Assembly (NCBI RefSeq): GCF_016921195.1
Contig: NZ_JAFGYF010000010.1
Span: 1 to 64,000 of the forward strand
Direction: 5' to 3'
Source of the DNA: Cellulosimicrobium cellulans
GTDB lineage: Bacteria; Actinomycetota; Actinomycetes; Actinomycetales; Cellulomonadaceae
Length of the DNA: 64,000 bases
Part shown: positions 1-8,306 of the stretch, in pieces
Layout of the letters: the number at the start of each line of letters is the position of its first letter
How positions within the stretch are numbered: the stretch's first letter is position 1
Notes under the pieces: generated by a model
The model's database searches: none
What the model was told of the DNA's origin: nothing
The model's input: only the letters and a program-made list of their open reading frames with translations
Program-made: the position numbers and the translations under genes

Positions 1-89
1 GTGGTGGTGCCGCGTCTACCATCCGCCGCTCGTTCCTCGCGGCTCCCGCCAGGCCCGACCACGACGCGGCACCACCACCCACCCCGCCC
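1..89 (+). repeat. Long-hairpin element, copy A (cut by window edge)
   Basis: Left stem 1-16 (its first ~11 bases lie outside the window), loop 17-62, right stem 63-89. The right stem is identical to that of the copy at 60536-60635, and the 46-nt loop differs from it by one base. The loop holds an inner hairpin (GCCGC / GCGGC around TCGTTCCTC). Similarity to the 60.5 kb copy continues to about position 115. No coding capacity is credible here. Confidence 0.8.
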
Positions 90-373
90 TGCGCCGTCTC
101 GCCCTGGTCTCCGCTCACTGCCCGCGGTGTCAGGTTCTTCCGTGCCATGCCGCCGCTCGGCCCCCGCGCTCTACGCCGACCGAGCGCCGTCGTGTCGAAC
201 AGGCGATCTGGGCGCGTCCTACTTGCCTGATTGACCCTGGCCATCTGTTCGACCTGCCGAGACCACCTGCTGGACTTGGTGGAGACCGCCGTGGACGGCA
301 AGACCACCGAGGCGTGCGGCCGGCGATCCCGGGGGCGACCGGGCCGCGCTGGATGACCGGCCGCCGTCCGGCA
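90..373. other. Intergenic, no convincing gene
   Basis: This stretch follows the hairpin element and precedes the 21-bp repeat arm. A 41-codon TTG-start ORF at 231-356 contains three Cys but has no ribosome site and no family I recognise. Otherwise I see nothing beyond the first ~25 bases, which are shared with the flank of the 60.5 kb element. Confidence 0.4.
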
Positions 374-436
374 CGACCGCGGTTCTACCTCGCGCGACCA
401 GGGTTCTACCTCGCGCGACCACGGTTCTACCTCGCG
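374..436 (+). repeat. 21-bp repeat arm, three units
   Basis: Three contiguous 21-bp units (starts 374, 395, 416) share the core ACCACGGTTCTACCTCG. They have the same orientation as the right-hand arms at 28942-29004, 46641-46766 and 60743-60802. Here the arm lies downstream of hairpin copy A, the same arrangement as at 60.4-60.8 kb. The matching left arm would lie before the window start. Confidence 0.85.
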
Positions 437-630
437 CGACTGGAGGCACTCCTGCGTGCGAGCTCCCTCTGCTCCTGACGAATCGCACTGGTCCTCGGGC
501 GCCCGTGCGGCGCAGGATGGAAGGCGTGCGCGACCGATGAGTTCCGCTGGCCCCGACGGTCGGTGGGTGGGTGGCCCGGAGACCCGGGCGGCTCGTCGGC
601 AGCGGCGAACGACCATCCCGCGGAGGGGAC

Positions 631-1632
631 ATGACCGACACTGCACGCGGCGACCTCGCCGTCGAGGCACGCGGCCTCGTCAAGCACTTCACGTCCGGGA
701 AGTCCGTGACCAAGGCGGTCGACGGCATCGACCTGCTCATCCCCGAGGGCACGGTGTTCGGCGTGCTCGGGCCGAACGGCGCGGGCAAGACGACAGCCGT
801 GCGCATGCTCGCGACGCTCCTGCGCCCTGACGCGGGCACGGCGCGCGTGCTCGGCCACGACGTGGTGCACGACGCCGACCAGGTGCGCTCCGTCGTCGGG
901 CTCACCGGGCAGTACGCCTCCGTGGACGAGGACCTCACGGGGACGGAGAACCTCGTGATGCTCGCGCGGCTCTACGGGTTCCTCGGGGGGACGGCGCGCG
1001 GGCGCTCTGCCGAGCTCCTGGAGGCGTTCGGCCTCGGGGACGCGGGCGACCGCCAGGTGAAGACGTACTCGGGCGGCATGCGGCGCCGCATCGACCTGGC
1101 CGCGAGCCTCGTCATGAGCCCTCGCGTGATCTTCCTGGACGAGCCGACGACGGGCCTCGACCCGCGCAGCCGCAACCAGGTGTGGGACATCGTCCGCGTG
1201 CTCGTGGCAGACGGTGCGACGGTCCTGCTGACCACGCAGTACCTGGAGGAGGCGGACCAGCTCGCCGACCGGATCGCCGTGATCGACCACGGCAAGGTCA
1301 TCGCGGAGGGCACCGCGACGGAGCTCAAGCGCTCCGTGGGCGAGGGCGCGGTCCACGTGCGGCTCGCGGACGCGACCCAGCGCGGCCGCGCGGCGGAGGT
1401 CGTGGGCGCGCTGCTCGGCACGGAGATCACGCTCGCGAACGACCCGTACGCGTTCACGGCGCGCGTGCCCGACGACGGCGCGGCCGACGTCGCGCGCATC
1501 CTGCCCGCGCTCGGGGACGAGGGCATCGTCGTGCCGGAGTTCACGCTCGGACAGCCGAGCCTCGACGAGGTGTTCCTCGCCCTGACCGGTCAGCCCATGG
1601 AGGACGACGAGACGATCGAGGAGGTGGCCTGA
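631..1632 (+). CDS. DrrA-type ABC exporter ATP-binding protein
   Basis: ATPase subunit of a two-gene drug/lipid export ABC transporter of the DrrA (daunorubicin-resistance) family. It would energise the membrane partner encoded directly downstream. Visible motifs: Walker A GPNGAGKT at about residues 47-54, signature YSGGM at about 146-150, Walker B VIFLDEP at about 166-172 followed by TTGLD, and the C-terminal domain usual for DrrA (334 aa in all). I chose ATG 631 because GGAGGGG sits just before it; the frame stays open upstream to 571 but that extension looks non-coding. The stop overlaps the permease start (TGATG), indicating translational coupling. The substrate cannot be read from sequence. 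Confidence 0.93.
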   Translation: MTDTARGDLAVEARGLVKHFTSGKSVTKAVDGIDLLIPEGTVFGVLGPNGAGKTTAVRMLATLLRPDAGTARVLGHDVVHDADQVRSVVGLTGQYASVDEDLTGTENLVMLARLYGFLGGTARGRSAELLEAFGLGDAGDRQVKTYSGGMRRRIDLAASLVMSPRVIFLDEPTTGLDPRSRNQVWDIVRVLVADGATVLLTTQYLEEADQLADRIAVIDHGKVIAEGTATELKRSVGEGAVHVRLADATQRGRAAEVVGALLGTEITLANDPYAFTARVPDDGAADVARILPALGDEGIVVPEFTLGQPSLDEVFLALTGQPMEDDETIEEVA

Positions 1633-2480
1633 TGGCCGTCGAACCCACCACCACCGCCGACCTGCGCGCGCCGGAGGCGAACGCGCTGCGGGCCGCCGTC
1701 GCGCTCGAGCAGCGGCCCTCGCGCCCGTCGCCGGTCTCCGCGACACTCACGTACACGTGGCGCGCGCTGCTCAAGATCAAGCACGTCCCCGAGCAGCTCT
1801 TCGACGTCACGGTCTCGCCGATCATCTTCACGCTCATGTTCACGTACCTGTTCGGCGGCGCGCTGGCCGGCGACGTGCAGAGCTACCTGCAGTTCCTCCT
1901 CCCGGGCATCCTCGTGCAGGCGGTGCTCTTCACGACGATCTACACCGGCTACACGATGAACACGGACATCAGCAAGGGCGTGTTCGACCGGTTCCGGTCG
2001 CTGCCGGTGTGGCGGCCCGCGCCGATCGTGGGGGCGCTGCTCGGCGACACCGTCCGCTACACGATCGCGTCGGTCGTGACGCTCGCCCTCGGCCTCGTCC
2101 TGGGCTTCCGACCGCCGGGCGGGGTCGTCGGAGTGGTCCTCGGGATCGTGCTGCTGCTGGTGTTCGCCTTCGCGCTGAGCTGGGTGTTCACCGCGCTCGG
2201 GCTGGTGCTGCGCTCCCCCAACGCCGTCATGGGCACGTCGATGCTCGTGCTCATGCCGCTGACGTTCGCGTCCAACATCTTCGTCGACCCGTCGACGATG
2301 CCCGTGGTGCTGCAGCGGTTCGTCGACGTCAACCCCGTCACCCACCTCGTGACCGCGGTCCGCGGCCTCATGGCAGGAGAGCCGGCGACGGAGGGGATCG
2401 TGTGGGTCCTCGTCGCGTCGGTCGTCCTCACCGCGATCCTCGCCCCGATCACGATGCGGCTCTACCGCAACCGCAGCTGA
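1632..2480 (+). CDS. DrrB-type ABC-2 exporter permease
   Basis: Membrane component (282 aa) of the exporter encoded with the preceding ATPase; ABC-2 type permease of the DrrB family. After a ~40-residue cytoplasmic N-terminus come about six hydrophobic segments, including VSPIIFTLMFTYLFGG, the ILVQAVLFTTIYTG stretch and a long VVGVVLGIVLLLVFAFALSW segment. The FDRFRSLPVWR stretch between membrane segments is typical of the family. ATG 1632 overlaps the stop of the ATPase by one base. No regulator adjoins the pair. Confidence 0.92.
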   Translation: MAVEPTTTADLRAPEANALRAAVALEQRPSRPSPVSATLTYTWRALLKIKHVPEQLFDVTVSPIIFTLMFTYLFGGALAGDVQSYLQFLLPGILVQAVLFTTIYTGYTMNTDISKGVFDRFRSLPVWRPAPIVGALLGDTVRYTIASVVTLALGLVLGFRPPGGVVGVVLGIVLLLVFAFALSWVFTALGLVLRSPNAVMGTSMLVLMPLTFASNIFVDPSTMPVVLQRFVDVNPVTHLVTAVRGLMAGEPATEGIVWVLVASVVLTAILAPITMRLYRNRS

Positions 2481-2491
2481 CCGGTCCTCGG

Positions 2492-3439
2492 TCAGCCGTC
2501 CTCGGCCGTCGGCGCGTCGTCCTCGCACTTCTTCGTCACGACCATGACCGGGCACGCCGAGTGGTGCAGGACCGCCTGGCTCGTGGACCCGAGGAGAAGC
2601 CCCCGGAACCCGCCGCGACCGCGGGAACCGACCACGATGAGGTCAGAGGCCGTGGAGAACTCCGTGAGCAGCTCCGCGCCCGTGCCGTCGAGCACGATGC
2701 GCTTGATCGTGAGCCCCGGGTGCTCCGCCTCGTGACGGTCGATGATGACGTTGAGGCCCTCGGTGATGTCCGCCAGGACCTGCTCGTGGTCGATCGACGC
2801 GGGCAGCCACGCGAGGAGCCCGGCGCCGGCGCCGACCGGGACGCCGGCGACCGCGACGAGCTCCGCGCCCCATGCCTGAGCCTGCCGGATCGCGTGCCGC
2901 AGGGCGATCTCCGCGGACGGCGACCCGTCCACCCCGACGACGATGCGCCGCAGCGGCTTGACCGCGGGAGGCTCCTGCAGCGCGCCGTCGGCGTCCTTCG
3001 CGTCGGAGCGGTACGGCACGACGACGGTCGGGCAGTGGGCGTGCGCGGGCAGCGCCGACGACACGGTGCCGAGCAGGCGCTCGGTGAACCCCCCGCGACC
3101 ACGTGTGCCGACGACGACGAGCGAGTGCTCGCGCGACATCTCGACGAGCACGCCCGCAGCGTCCCCCGTCGTCACCGTCGCGGTCGTCCGCACGCCGGCC
3201 GCCTCGGACCGTGCGCGGGCCTCCTCGAGGACCGCGCGCGCACCCTCCTGGATGGCCGAGTCGTCGAGCGCCGCGTAGCCACCGTCGAGCGAGGCCGCCG
3301 TGAACGACGGCAGCGAGTAGGTACAGACGATGTGGAGCGGCCAACCCACCCGCAGCGCGTACGCCGCGGCCCAGTCCAGGGCGTGCAGGCTCGGCGCCGA
3401 GCCGTCGACGCCGACGAGGACGGATTCCGTGCGGGTCAT
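2492..3439 (-). CDS. Universal stress protein, tandem UspA domains
   Basis: Cytoplasmic universal stress protein of 315 aa with two UspA domains, the usual layout in actinobacteria. Both domains keep the nucleotide-binding signature: VVGTRGRGG..GTVSS in the first (about residues 125-145) and VVGSRGRGG..GSTSQ in the second. Domains of this type bind ATP and are linked to dormancy and stress; the precise role is unknown. I chose ATG 3439 (MTRTESVLVGVDGS) because GAGGAG precedes it and the first beta strand starts at once; the longer frame to 3517 is not protein-like. It is convergent with the ABC exporter, 11 bp between stops. Confidence 0.92.
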   Translation of the reverse strand: MTRTESVLVGVDGSAPSLHALDWAAAYALRVGWPLHIVCTYSLPSFTAASLDGGYAALDDSAIQEGARAVLEEARARSEAAGVRTTATVTTGDAAGVLVEMSREHSLVVVGTRGRGGFTERLLGTVSSALPAHAHCPTVVVPYRSDAKDADGALQEPPAVKPLRRIVVGVDGSPSAEIALRHAIRQAQAWGAELVAVAGVPVGAGAGLLAWLPASIDHEQVLADITEGLNVIIDRHEAEHPGLTIKRIVLDGTGAELLTEFSTASDLIVVGSRGRGGFRGLLLGSTSQAVLHHSACPVMVVTKKCEDDAPTAEDG

Positions 3440-3543
3440 GAGCGACGCTCCTCTCGACGGCCCGGTGCCATCGGACGACCAACCTAGCCGAGACCAGCCC
3501 GCTCGTCCGTCTGCCACGAGTCACGAATACGTCAAGAATGCCA

Positions 3544-3587
3544 CGAACCCCGCCTCCTCGCGACGATGCGCGAGGTGACGGGGTTCG
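3544..3587 (-). terminator. Hairpin terminator after the NlpC/P60 gene
   Basis: Stem CGAACCCCG / CGGGGTTCG with an inner CTCGCG / CGCGAG stem, 40 bases beyond the NlpC/P60 stop. There is no clear U-tract, as is common in high-GC actinobacteria. Confidence 0.6.
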
Positions 3588-3626
3588 TCAGGCCAGTGGC
3601 CGCAGGGGCCCTGAGGGCGTGGGCGA

Positions 3627-4433
3627 TCAGGCCACGCGGATGAAGGTGGGGTTCGACTGCCAGATCTGACGGAACTGGACGGTCTTCCCGGGGCGCGGGG
3701 CGTCGATCATCATGTTGTCGCCCGCGTAGATCGCGATGTGGCCCGGCGTCCAGATGAGGTCGCCCGGCTGCGCCTGGTCGCGCGACACCTTGGTGCCGAC
3801 GGAGCCCTGCGCGCTCGAGGTGCGCGGCAGGTTGATGCCGACCTGCGCGTAGACGTAGCTGGTGAAGCCCGAGCAGTCGAAGCCGTCGGGGGTGGTGCCG
3901 CCGTAGACGTAGGGGACGCCCACGTAGCGCGCGGCGATCGAGACGATGGTCGAGCCGTAGGCCGAGGCCGGGACCTCGACGGCCGCCTCCTGCTGGGCAG
4001 GCGCCTCGGACTGGGTGGACTGACGCTCCTGGGAGCGGCTCGTCTGCGTGCTGCGGACGGGCTCCGGCTCCGGCTCGGGCTCCGGCTCAGGGGCGGGCGT
4101 CACGGTGACAGGCGCGGCGGCCTGCTCGATCGTGAACGCCGCGTCGGCCGCGACGGTCACCGCAGGGGCGGCCTCGAGAGCCTGACGCGCCTGCGCCGTG
4201 AGGGCGCTGAGGTCGACGGCGTTGAGCTTGCCGGACTCGTTGTCGACGGGCGCGGCCGTCGCGGGGGCGGCGGCACCGATCATCGAGACGATGAGGCCCG
4301 AGGACGCGGCGACGACGGCGGTGCGGCGACCGACGGTCGACATCTGGTCCGACGCGGTCTGGGCGATGGAGCTGAGTGGCGTCACGGGACGCCGCGCCGC
4401 GCGGTGGCGGGCGCGAGTCGTGCTCACGGTCAC
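3627..4433 (-). CDS. Secreted NlpC/P60 peptidoglycan hydrolase
   Basis: Secreted cell-wall endopeptidase, 268 aa. A basic N-terminus is followed by a hydrophobic export segment ending APATAAP (about residues 35-61), then an acidic/Pro linker with repeated Pro-Glu, then a C-terminal NlpC/P60 domain of ~110 residues. Catalytic Cys is in DGFDCSGF and His in PGHIAIYAG. Family members cleave D-gamma-glutamyl-meso-DAP or nearby peptide bonds during growth and division. The GTG start at 4433 has GGAGAGG before it. A c-di-AMP riboswitch occupies the leader, so expression should respond to cyclic di-AMP, as in Rpf/NlpC genes of other actinobacteria. A terminator follows the stop. Confidence 0.93.
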   Translation of the reverse strand: MTVSTTRARHRAARRPVTPLSSIAQTASDQMSTVGRRTAVVAASSGLIVSMIGAAAPATAAPVDNESGKLNAVDLSALTAQARQALEAAPAVTVAADAAFTIEQAAAPVTVTPAPEPEPEPEPEPVRSTQTSRSQERQSTQSEAPAQQEAAVEVPASAYGSTIVSIAARYVGVPYVYGGTTPDGFDCSGFTSYVYAQVGINLPRTSSAQGSVGTKVSRDQAQPGDLIWTPGHIAIYAGDNMMIDAPRPGKTVQFRQIWQSNPTFIRVA

Positions 4434-4448
4434 TGTTGCCTCTCCTGG

Positions 4449-4615
4449 ACGCCTGCGAGGTCAGCTGTCGGGTTCGGGTGGAAGAGTCACCCGGCCCGGC
4501 GGACCGAGGTCCGTCGGGCTTCACCCCAAGGGCGCTGTCCCCAGCACCCGGAAGTGGGTCCCCCGTCCCTGTCATCGGGTCGTCGTTGGCCTCTTGCGGT
4601 GACAGGGTTAGGCGT
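4449..4615 (-). promoter_or_regulatory. c-di-AMP riboswitch (ydaO/yuaA class)
   Basis: The minus-strand leader of the NlpC/P60 gene carries the conserved ydaO/yuaA blocks in order: GGGGTGAAGCCC, GGGTGACTCTTCC, then ACCCGAACCCGACAGCTGAC followed by CTCGCAGGC. A closing P1 helix pairs ACGCCT (4615-4610) with AGGCGT (4454-4449). The class binds cyclic di-AMP and normally turns off wall-remodelling or osmotic genes. The ribosome site GGAGAGG lies a few bases after P1, so control could be at translation or by premature termination. Recognised by motif; no covariance search was run. Confidence 0.88.
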
Positions 4616-4762
4616 TCCGCGCGAGGACTCCCCCGGACGTGTCTTCCGATGGAGCAGCACCGACCGTACAGGACGCCTCGGCAAAAGTCACGTTCCCATT
4701 ACGAATCGACGCGGACGATCGCGTCGTCGCAGGTCACAGCGGATTCGCGGGTGAACGGACGG
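4616..4762. other. Intergenic with presumed promoter of the riboswitch RNA
   Basis: About 147 bp between the riboswitch and the DtxR stop. It is AT-richer around 4680-4740 and should hold the promoter for the NlpC/P60 transcript. I cannot assign -35/-10 boxes with confidence. Confidence 0.3.
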
Positions 4763-5473
4763 CTAGCCGCGGGCGACGAACAGGTGGCGCGCTACGTCGT
4801 CGGGCAGGTCCAGGACGATCTCCGCGCCCTCGCCCTGCACCGTCACTCCGCCGTCCCCGGCCCACCGCACGACGAGCGTCCGGCGCGGCAGCACCCCGGC
4901 CTCCGCGAACCTCGCGAGCAGCTCGACGTCGACCTGGATCGGCTCGCCGATCCGCTGCAGCACGACGCGCGCCTCCGCGCCGACACGCCCGTGCTCGACG
5001 AGGAACGCCGGGAGGGACACGACACCGTCGAGGAAGTCGACCTCCTCGAACTGCTCCCCCAGCTCCGGCAGACCCGGGATCGGGTTCCCGTACGGGTCGA
5101 AGTGCGGGTGGTCGAGCAGCCCGATGAGTCGCTGCTCGACGAGCTCGCTCATCACGTGCTCCCACCGGCACGCCTCCGTGTGCACGTGCTCCCAGTCGAG
5201 CTTGATGACGTCGGTGAGCAGCCGCTCCGCGAGCCGGTGCTTGCGCATCACGCGCGTGGCCTTGTCGTGACCCACGGGCGTGAGCTCCAGGTGCCGGTCG
5301 CCCGTCACGACCACGAGACCGTCGCGCTCCATGCGCGCGACCGTCTGCGACACCGTCGGGCCCGAGTGCCCGAGGCGCTCCGCGATGCGCGCGCGCAGGG
5401 GGACGATGCCCTCTTCCACGAGCTCGTAGATCGTCTTCAGATACATCTCGGTGGTATCGATCAGATCGGTCAC
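4763..5473 (-). CDS. DtxR/IdeR-family metal-dependent repressor
   Basis: Iron- or manganese-dependent transcriptional repressor, 236 aa. N-terminal winged helix (residues ~1-65), dimerisation/metal domain (~66-140) and C-terminal SH3-like domain. All DtxR metal ligands are present at the same numbering: Met10, His79, Glu83, His98, Cys102, Glu105 and His106. With Fe(II) bound, IdeR/DtxR represses siderophore and uptake genes and can activate storage. The GTG start at 5473 gives an N-terminus that aligns end to end with DtxR (xxDLIDTTEMYL). It is divergent from serC across 249 bp. I saw no obvious iron box in its own upstream region. Metal preference (Fe versus Mn) is not certain. Confidence 0.93.
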   Translation of the reverse strand: MTDLIDTTEMYLKTIYELVEEGIVPLRARIAERLGHSGPTVSQTVARMERDGLVVVTGDRHLELTPVGHDKATRVMRKHRLAERLLTDVIKLDWEHVHTEACRWEHVMSELVEQRLIGLLDHPHFDPYGNPIPGLPELGEQFEEVDFLDGVVSLPAFLVEHGRVGAEARVVLQRIGEPIQVDVELLARFAEAGVLPRRTLVVRWAGDGGVTVQGEGAEIVLDLPDDVARHLFVARG

Positions 5474-5710
5474 GTCACGCTCCCAGTCGCTCGTCGGCTC
5501 GGGGCGCCCGGTCGTCGTCGCCGCGGGGCGCCTGCCCGCACCGGCGGGCCGCTGGGGACAGTCTATGGCGAGCCCGTGACCCGGCCCGGGGCCCGCGCGG
5601 GAGAACCCGTGGTGCCCCGCTCGCCCGGATGTCCCGCCACCCGTCCACGACCCCGCGACCGCGGTCGCGCGCGCCCGCGGACGCCGCTCCCGGCGCGCGC
5701 GTCACGCGCG

Positions 5711-5716
5711 TAGGGT
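5711..5716 (+). promoter_or_regulatory. -10 element TAGGGT, leaderless start of serC
   Basis: TAGGGT lies six bases before the GTG of serC, so transcription would begin at or next to the start codon. No Shine-Dalgarno is present. Confidence 0.5.
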
Positions 5717-5722
5717 GGCGGC

Positions 5723-6865
5723 GTGCCTGATCCCGCCACCGCCCCGATCACGATCCCCTCGGACCTGCTGCCGGCCGACGGCCGCTTCGGCTCCGGACCC
5801 AGCAAGGTGCGTGCCGCGCAGGTCCGCGCGTTGTCCGACGCCGGTGCGTCCCTGCTCGGGACGTCCCACCGCCAGGCGCCGGTCCGCTCGGTCGTGCGCC
5901 GGACGCGCGAGGGGCTCGCCGAGCTCTTCGCGCTGCCCGAGGGCTACGAGGTCGTGCTCGGCAACGGTGGCTCCACGACGTTCTGGGACGTCGCCACGGC
6001 CTGCCTCGTGCGCACCAAGGCGCAGCACGCCGCGTTCGGCGAGTTCGGTGCCAAGTTCGCCGCCGCGACGACGGCCGCGCCGTTCCTCGAGCCGTCGCAG
6101 GTGATCTCGGCACCCGCGGGGTCCGTCGCGCTGCCCGAGCCGGCCGACGACGTCGACGTGCACGCCTGGCCCCACAACGAGACCTCGACCGGCGCCACGG
6201 CCCCGGTCCGCCGCGTCGAGGGGTCGCGCGAGCGCGGCGCGCTCACGCTCGTCGACGCGACCTCGGGTGCCGGCGCGCTGCCGGTGGACGTCGCCGAGAC
6301 CGACGTCTACTACTTCGCGCCGCAGAAGGTCTTCGGGTCCGACGGCGGCCTGTGGCTCGCGCTGTGCTCGCCCGACGCGCTCAAGCGCGCGGAGGAGGTC
6401 GAGTCGAGCGGCACGCGGTGGGTGCCGGAGTCGCTCTCGCTCCGCACGGCGGCAGCCAACTCGCGCCGGGACCAGACGCTCAACACGCCCGCGATCGCGA
6501 CCCTCGTCATGCTCGCCGAGCAGGTCGAGTGGATCCTCGGCAACGGCGGGCTCCCGTGGGCCGCGGCCCGGTCGGCCGAGTCCGCCGCCCATCTGTACGG
6601 CTGGGCCGAGGCCCGCGAGTGGGCGACGCCGTTCGTCGCCGACCCGGCGCAGCGGTCCACCGTCGTCGGGACGGTCGACCTCGACGACACGATCGACGCG
6701 ACCGCCGTCGTGGCCGCGCTCCGCGCGAACGGCATCCTCGACGTCTTCCCCTACCGCAAGCTGGGCCGCAACCAGCTCCGCGTCGCGATGTTCCCGGCGA
6801 TCGAGCCCGACGACGTCCGCGCGCTCACCGCGTGCGTCGACCACGTCGTCGCGCACCTCGCCTGA
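5723..6865 (+). CDS. serC: Phosphoserine aminotransferase SerC
   Basis: PLP-dependent aminotransferase converting 3-phosphohydroxypyruvate and glutamate to O-phosphoserine (serine biosynthesis; also a step in PLP synthesis). At 380 aa it matches the actinobacterial SerC subfamily. It opens with DGRFGSGPSKVR, the expected substrate-binding N-terminus, and the PLP lysine lies in YYFAPQKVFGSDGG (about residue 202). C-terminal FPYRKLGRNQLRVAMFPAI is also characteristic. The GTG start follows a TAGGGT box, suggesting a leaderless mRNA. It converges on the MFS gene across a long hairpin. No other serine gene adjoins it. Confidence 0.94.
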   Translation: MPDPATAPITIPSDLLPADGRFGSGPSKVRAAQVRALSDAGASLLGTSHRQAPVRSVVRRTREGLAELFALPEGYEVVLGNGGSTTFWDVATACLVRTKAQHAAFGEFGAKFAAATTAAPFLEPSQVISAPAGSVALPEPADDVDVHAWPHNETSTGATAPVRRVEGSRERGALTLVDATSGAGALPVDVAETDVYYFAPQKVFGSDGGLWLALCSPDALKRAEEVESSGTRWVPESLSLRTAAANSRRDQTLNTPAIATLVMLAEQVEWILGNGGLPWAAARSAESAAHLYGWAEAREWATPFVADPAQRSTVVGTVDLDDTIDATAVVAALRANGILDVFPYRKLGRNQLRVAMFPAIEPDDVRALTACVDHVVAHLA

Positions 6866-6885
6866 CGACCACGACCGTGCTCCGC

Positions 6886-6944
6886 GTCGAGCACGACCTT
6901 GGTGTCGTCATGGCCCCCATGACCACAGCAAGGTCGTGCTCGAC
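6886..6944. terminator. Long bidirectional hairpin between serC and the MFS gene
   Basis: Perfect 16-bp outer stem (6886-6901 with 6929-6944), then three pairs between two mismatches, then GTCATGG / CCATGAC closing on a CCC loop. It sits between convergent genes, so it can terminate both. The arm of about 28 nt is much longer than a usual terminator. Confidence 0.75.
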
Positions 6945-6959
6945 GGGGAGACCGCGGCG

Positions 6960-8306
6960 TCAGGCCGCGCGGGCCGCCTCCTCCGCGTCGTCGGCCTCGA
7001 GCCGACGACGCGTCTCGGCGCGGGCCGAGCGGTCGGTCGGCGTCCCGGCGTCGAGGTAGCGGACCACGAGGTGCGGGCGCTGGAGGACCCGATAGCGGAC
7101 CTCGAGGTGCCAGTTGCGCACCGCCCAGACGGCGGCACCCACGGCGACGAGCCCGGCGGTGATCGACCCGACGCCGATGGCCCAGCGCGGGCCCCACGCC
7201 TCGGCGATCCAGCCGACGAGCGGCGACCCGACCGGCGTCGCGCCGAGGAACACGATCATGTAGAGCGACATGACACGCCCGCGCATGACGGGGTCCACGG
7301 ACATCTGGATGGTCGAGTTGGCGGCGGTCATCATCGTGAGCGACGCCAGGCCCACCGGGATGCAGGCGACGGCGTAACTCGCGTACGTGGGCATGAGGGC
7401 CATGACGCCCGTCGCGACGGCGAACCCGAACGCGGACCCGATGACGAGCCGGACGCGCGGGCGCTCGCGCCGCGCAGCGAGCAAAGCGCCGGTCAGCGAC
7501 CCGATGGCGAGGATCGACCCGAGGATCCCGTACTCGCCCGGACCCTTGCCGAACTCGACCTTCGCCATCATCGCGGACGTGAGCTGGAAGTTCAGCCCGA
7601 ACGTCGAGACGACCCCGACGACCACCATGATGACGATGATGTCCGTGCGCTTGCGCACGTACCGGATCCCCTCGCGGATCTGCCCCTTCTCCCGTGGCGC
7701 ACTGGGCAGCACGTGGAGCTCGCGCGTGCGCATGTAGGCCAGCGCGAGGATCGTCGCCCCGAACGTCACGCCGTTGATGACGAACAGCCAGCCGGAGCCG
7801 ACGGCCGCGATGAGCAGCCCGGCGACGCCCGGCCCCACGAGCCGCGCGGCGTTGAACGACGCGCTGTTGAGCCCGACGGCGTTCGACAGCTTGTCAGCGG
7901 GCACCATCTCCGCGACGAACGTCTGGCGCACGGGGTTGTCGAACGCCGAGACGACACCGAGCAGGCCGGCGAACACGTAGACGTGCCACAGCTCGACGTT
8001 CCCGGACAGGACGAGAGCGCCCAGGCCGAGCGCGAGCAGGCCCATCGCGCCCTGCGTGGCCATGAGGAGGCGACGGCGCGGGAGCCGGTCGGCGAGCAGG
8101 CCCGCCCACGCCGACAGGGCGAGCACGGGGGCGAACTGCAGCGCTGTCACGACGCCGACCGCGACGCCGGAGTTGTCGGTGAGGTCGGTGAGGACGAGCC
8201 AGTCCTGCGCGACGCGCTGCATCCAGGTGCCGACGTTCGCGACGAGCGCGGCGCCGAACCAGACGCGGTAGTTGAAGTACTGGAGGGAGGAGAACGTGGT
8301 GCTCAT
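6960..8306 (-). CDS. MFS efflux transporter
   Basis: Major facilitator of 448 aa with about 12 membrane segments, of the EntS / MFS_3 type (proton-coupled drug or siderophore export). It starts MSTTFSSLQYFNYRVWFGAALVANVG..., contains the inter-helix motif GLLADRLPRRRLL (motif A, about residues 75-87), and a second half with GRVMSLYMIVFLGATPVGS. The cytoplasmic tail after about residue 400 is hydrophilic. Its start overlaps the MarR stop by four bases (ATGA), so the pair is one operon and the pump should be induced when MarR is relieved. Substrate unknown. Confidence 0.9.
   Translation of the reverse strand: MSTTFSSLQYFNYRVWFGAALVANVGTWMQRVAQDWLVLTDLTDNSGVAVGVVTALQFAPVLALSAWAGLLADRLPRRRLLMATQGAMGLLALGLGALVLSGNVELWHVYVFAGLLGVVSAFDNPVRQTFVAEMVPADKLSNAVGLNSASFNAARLVGPGVAGLLIAAVGSGWLFVINGVTFGATILALAYMRTRELHVLPSAPREKGQIREGIRYVRKRTDIIVIMVVVGVVSTFGLNFQLTSAMMAKVEFGKGPGEYGILGSILAIGSLTGALLAARRERPRVRLVIGSAFGFAVATGVMALMPTYASYAVACIPVGLASLTMMTAANSTIQMSVDPVMRGRVMSLYMIVFLGATPVGSPLVGWIAEAWGPRWAIGVGSITAGLVAVGAAVWAVRNWHLEVRYRVLQRPHLVVRYLDAGTPTDRSARAETRRRLEADDAEEAARAA

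Noticed and set aside
231-356. 41-codon ORF with three Cys
   Set aside because: TTG start, no ribosome site, no recognised family, and it lies between repeat parts.
1-436. Insertion sequence at the window start
   Set aside because: Palindromes and repeat arms are present but there is no transposase ORF in either strand.
427-1746. 439-residue minus-strand ORF over the ABC exporter
   Set aside because: It overlaps two genes with clear Walker motifs and membrane helices; it has no domain itself.
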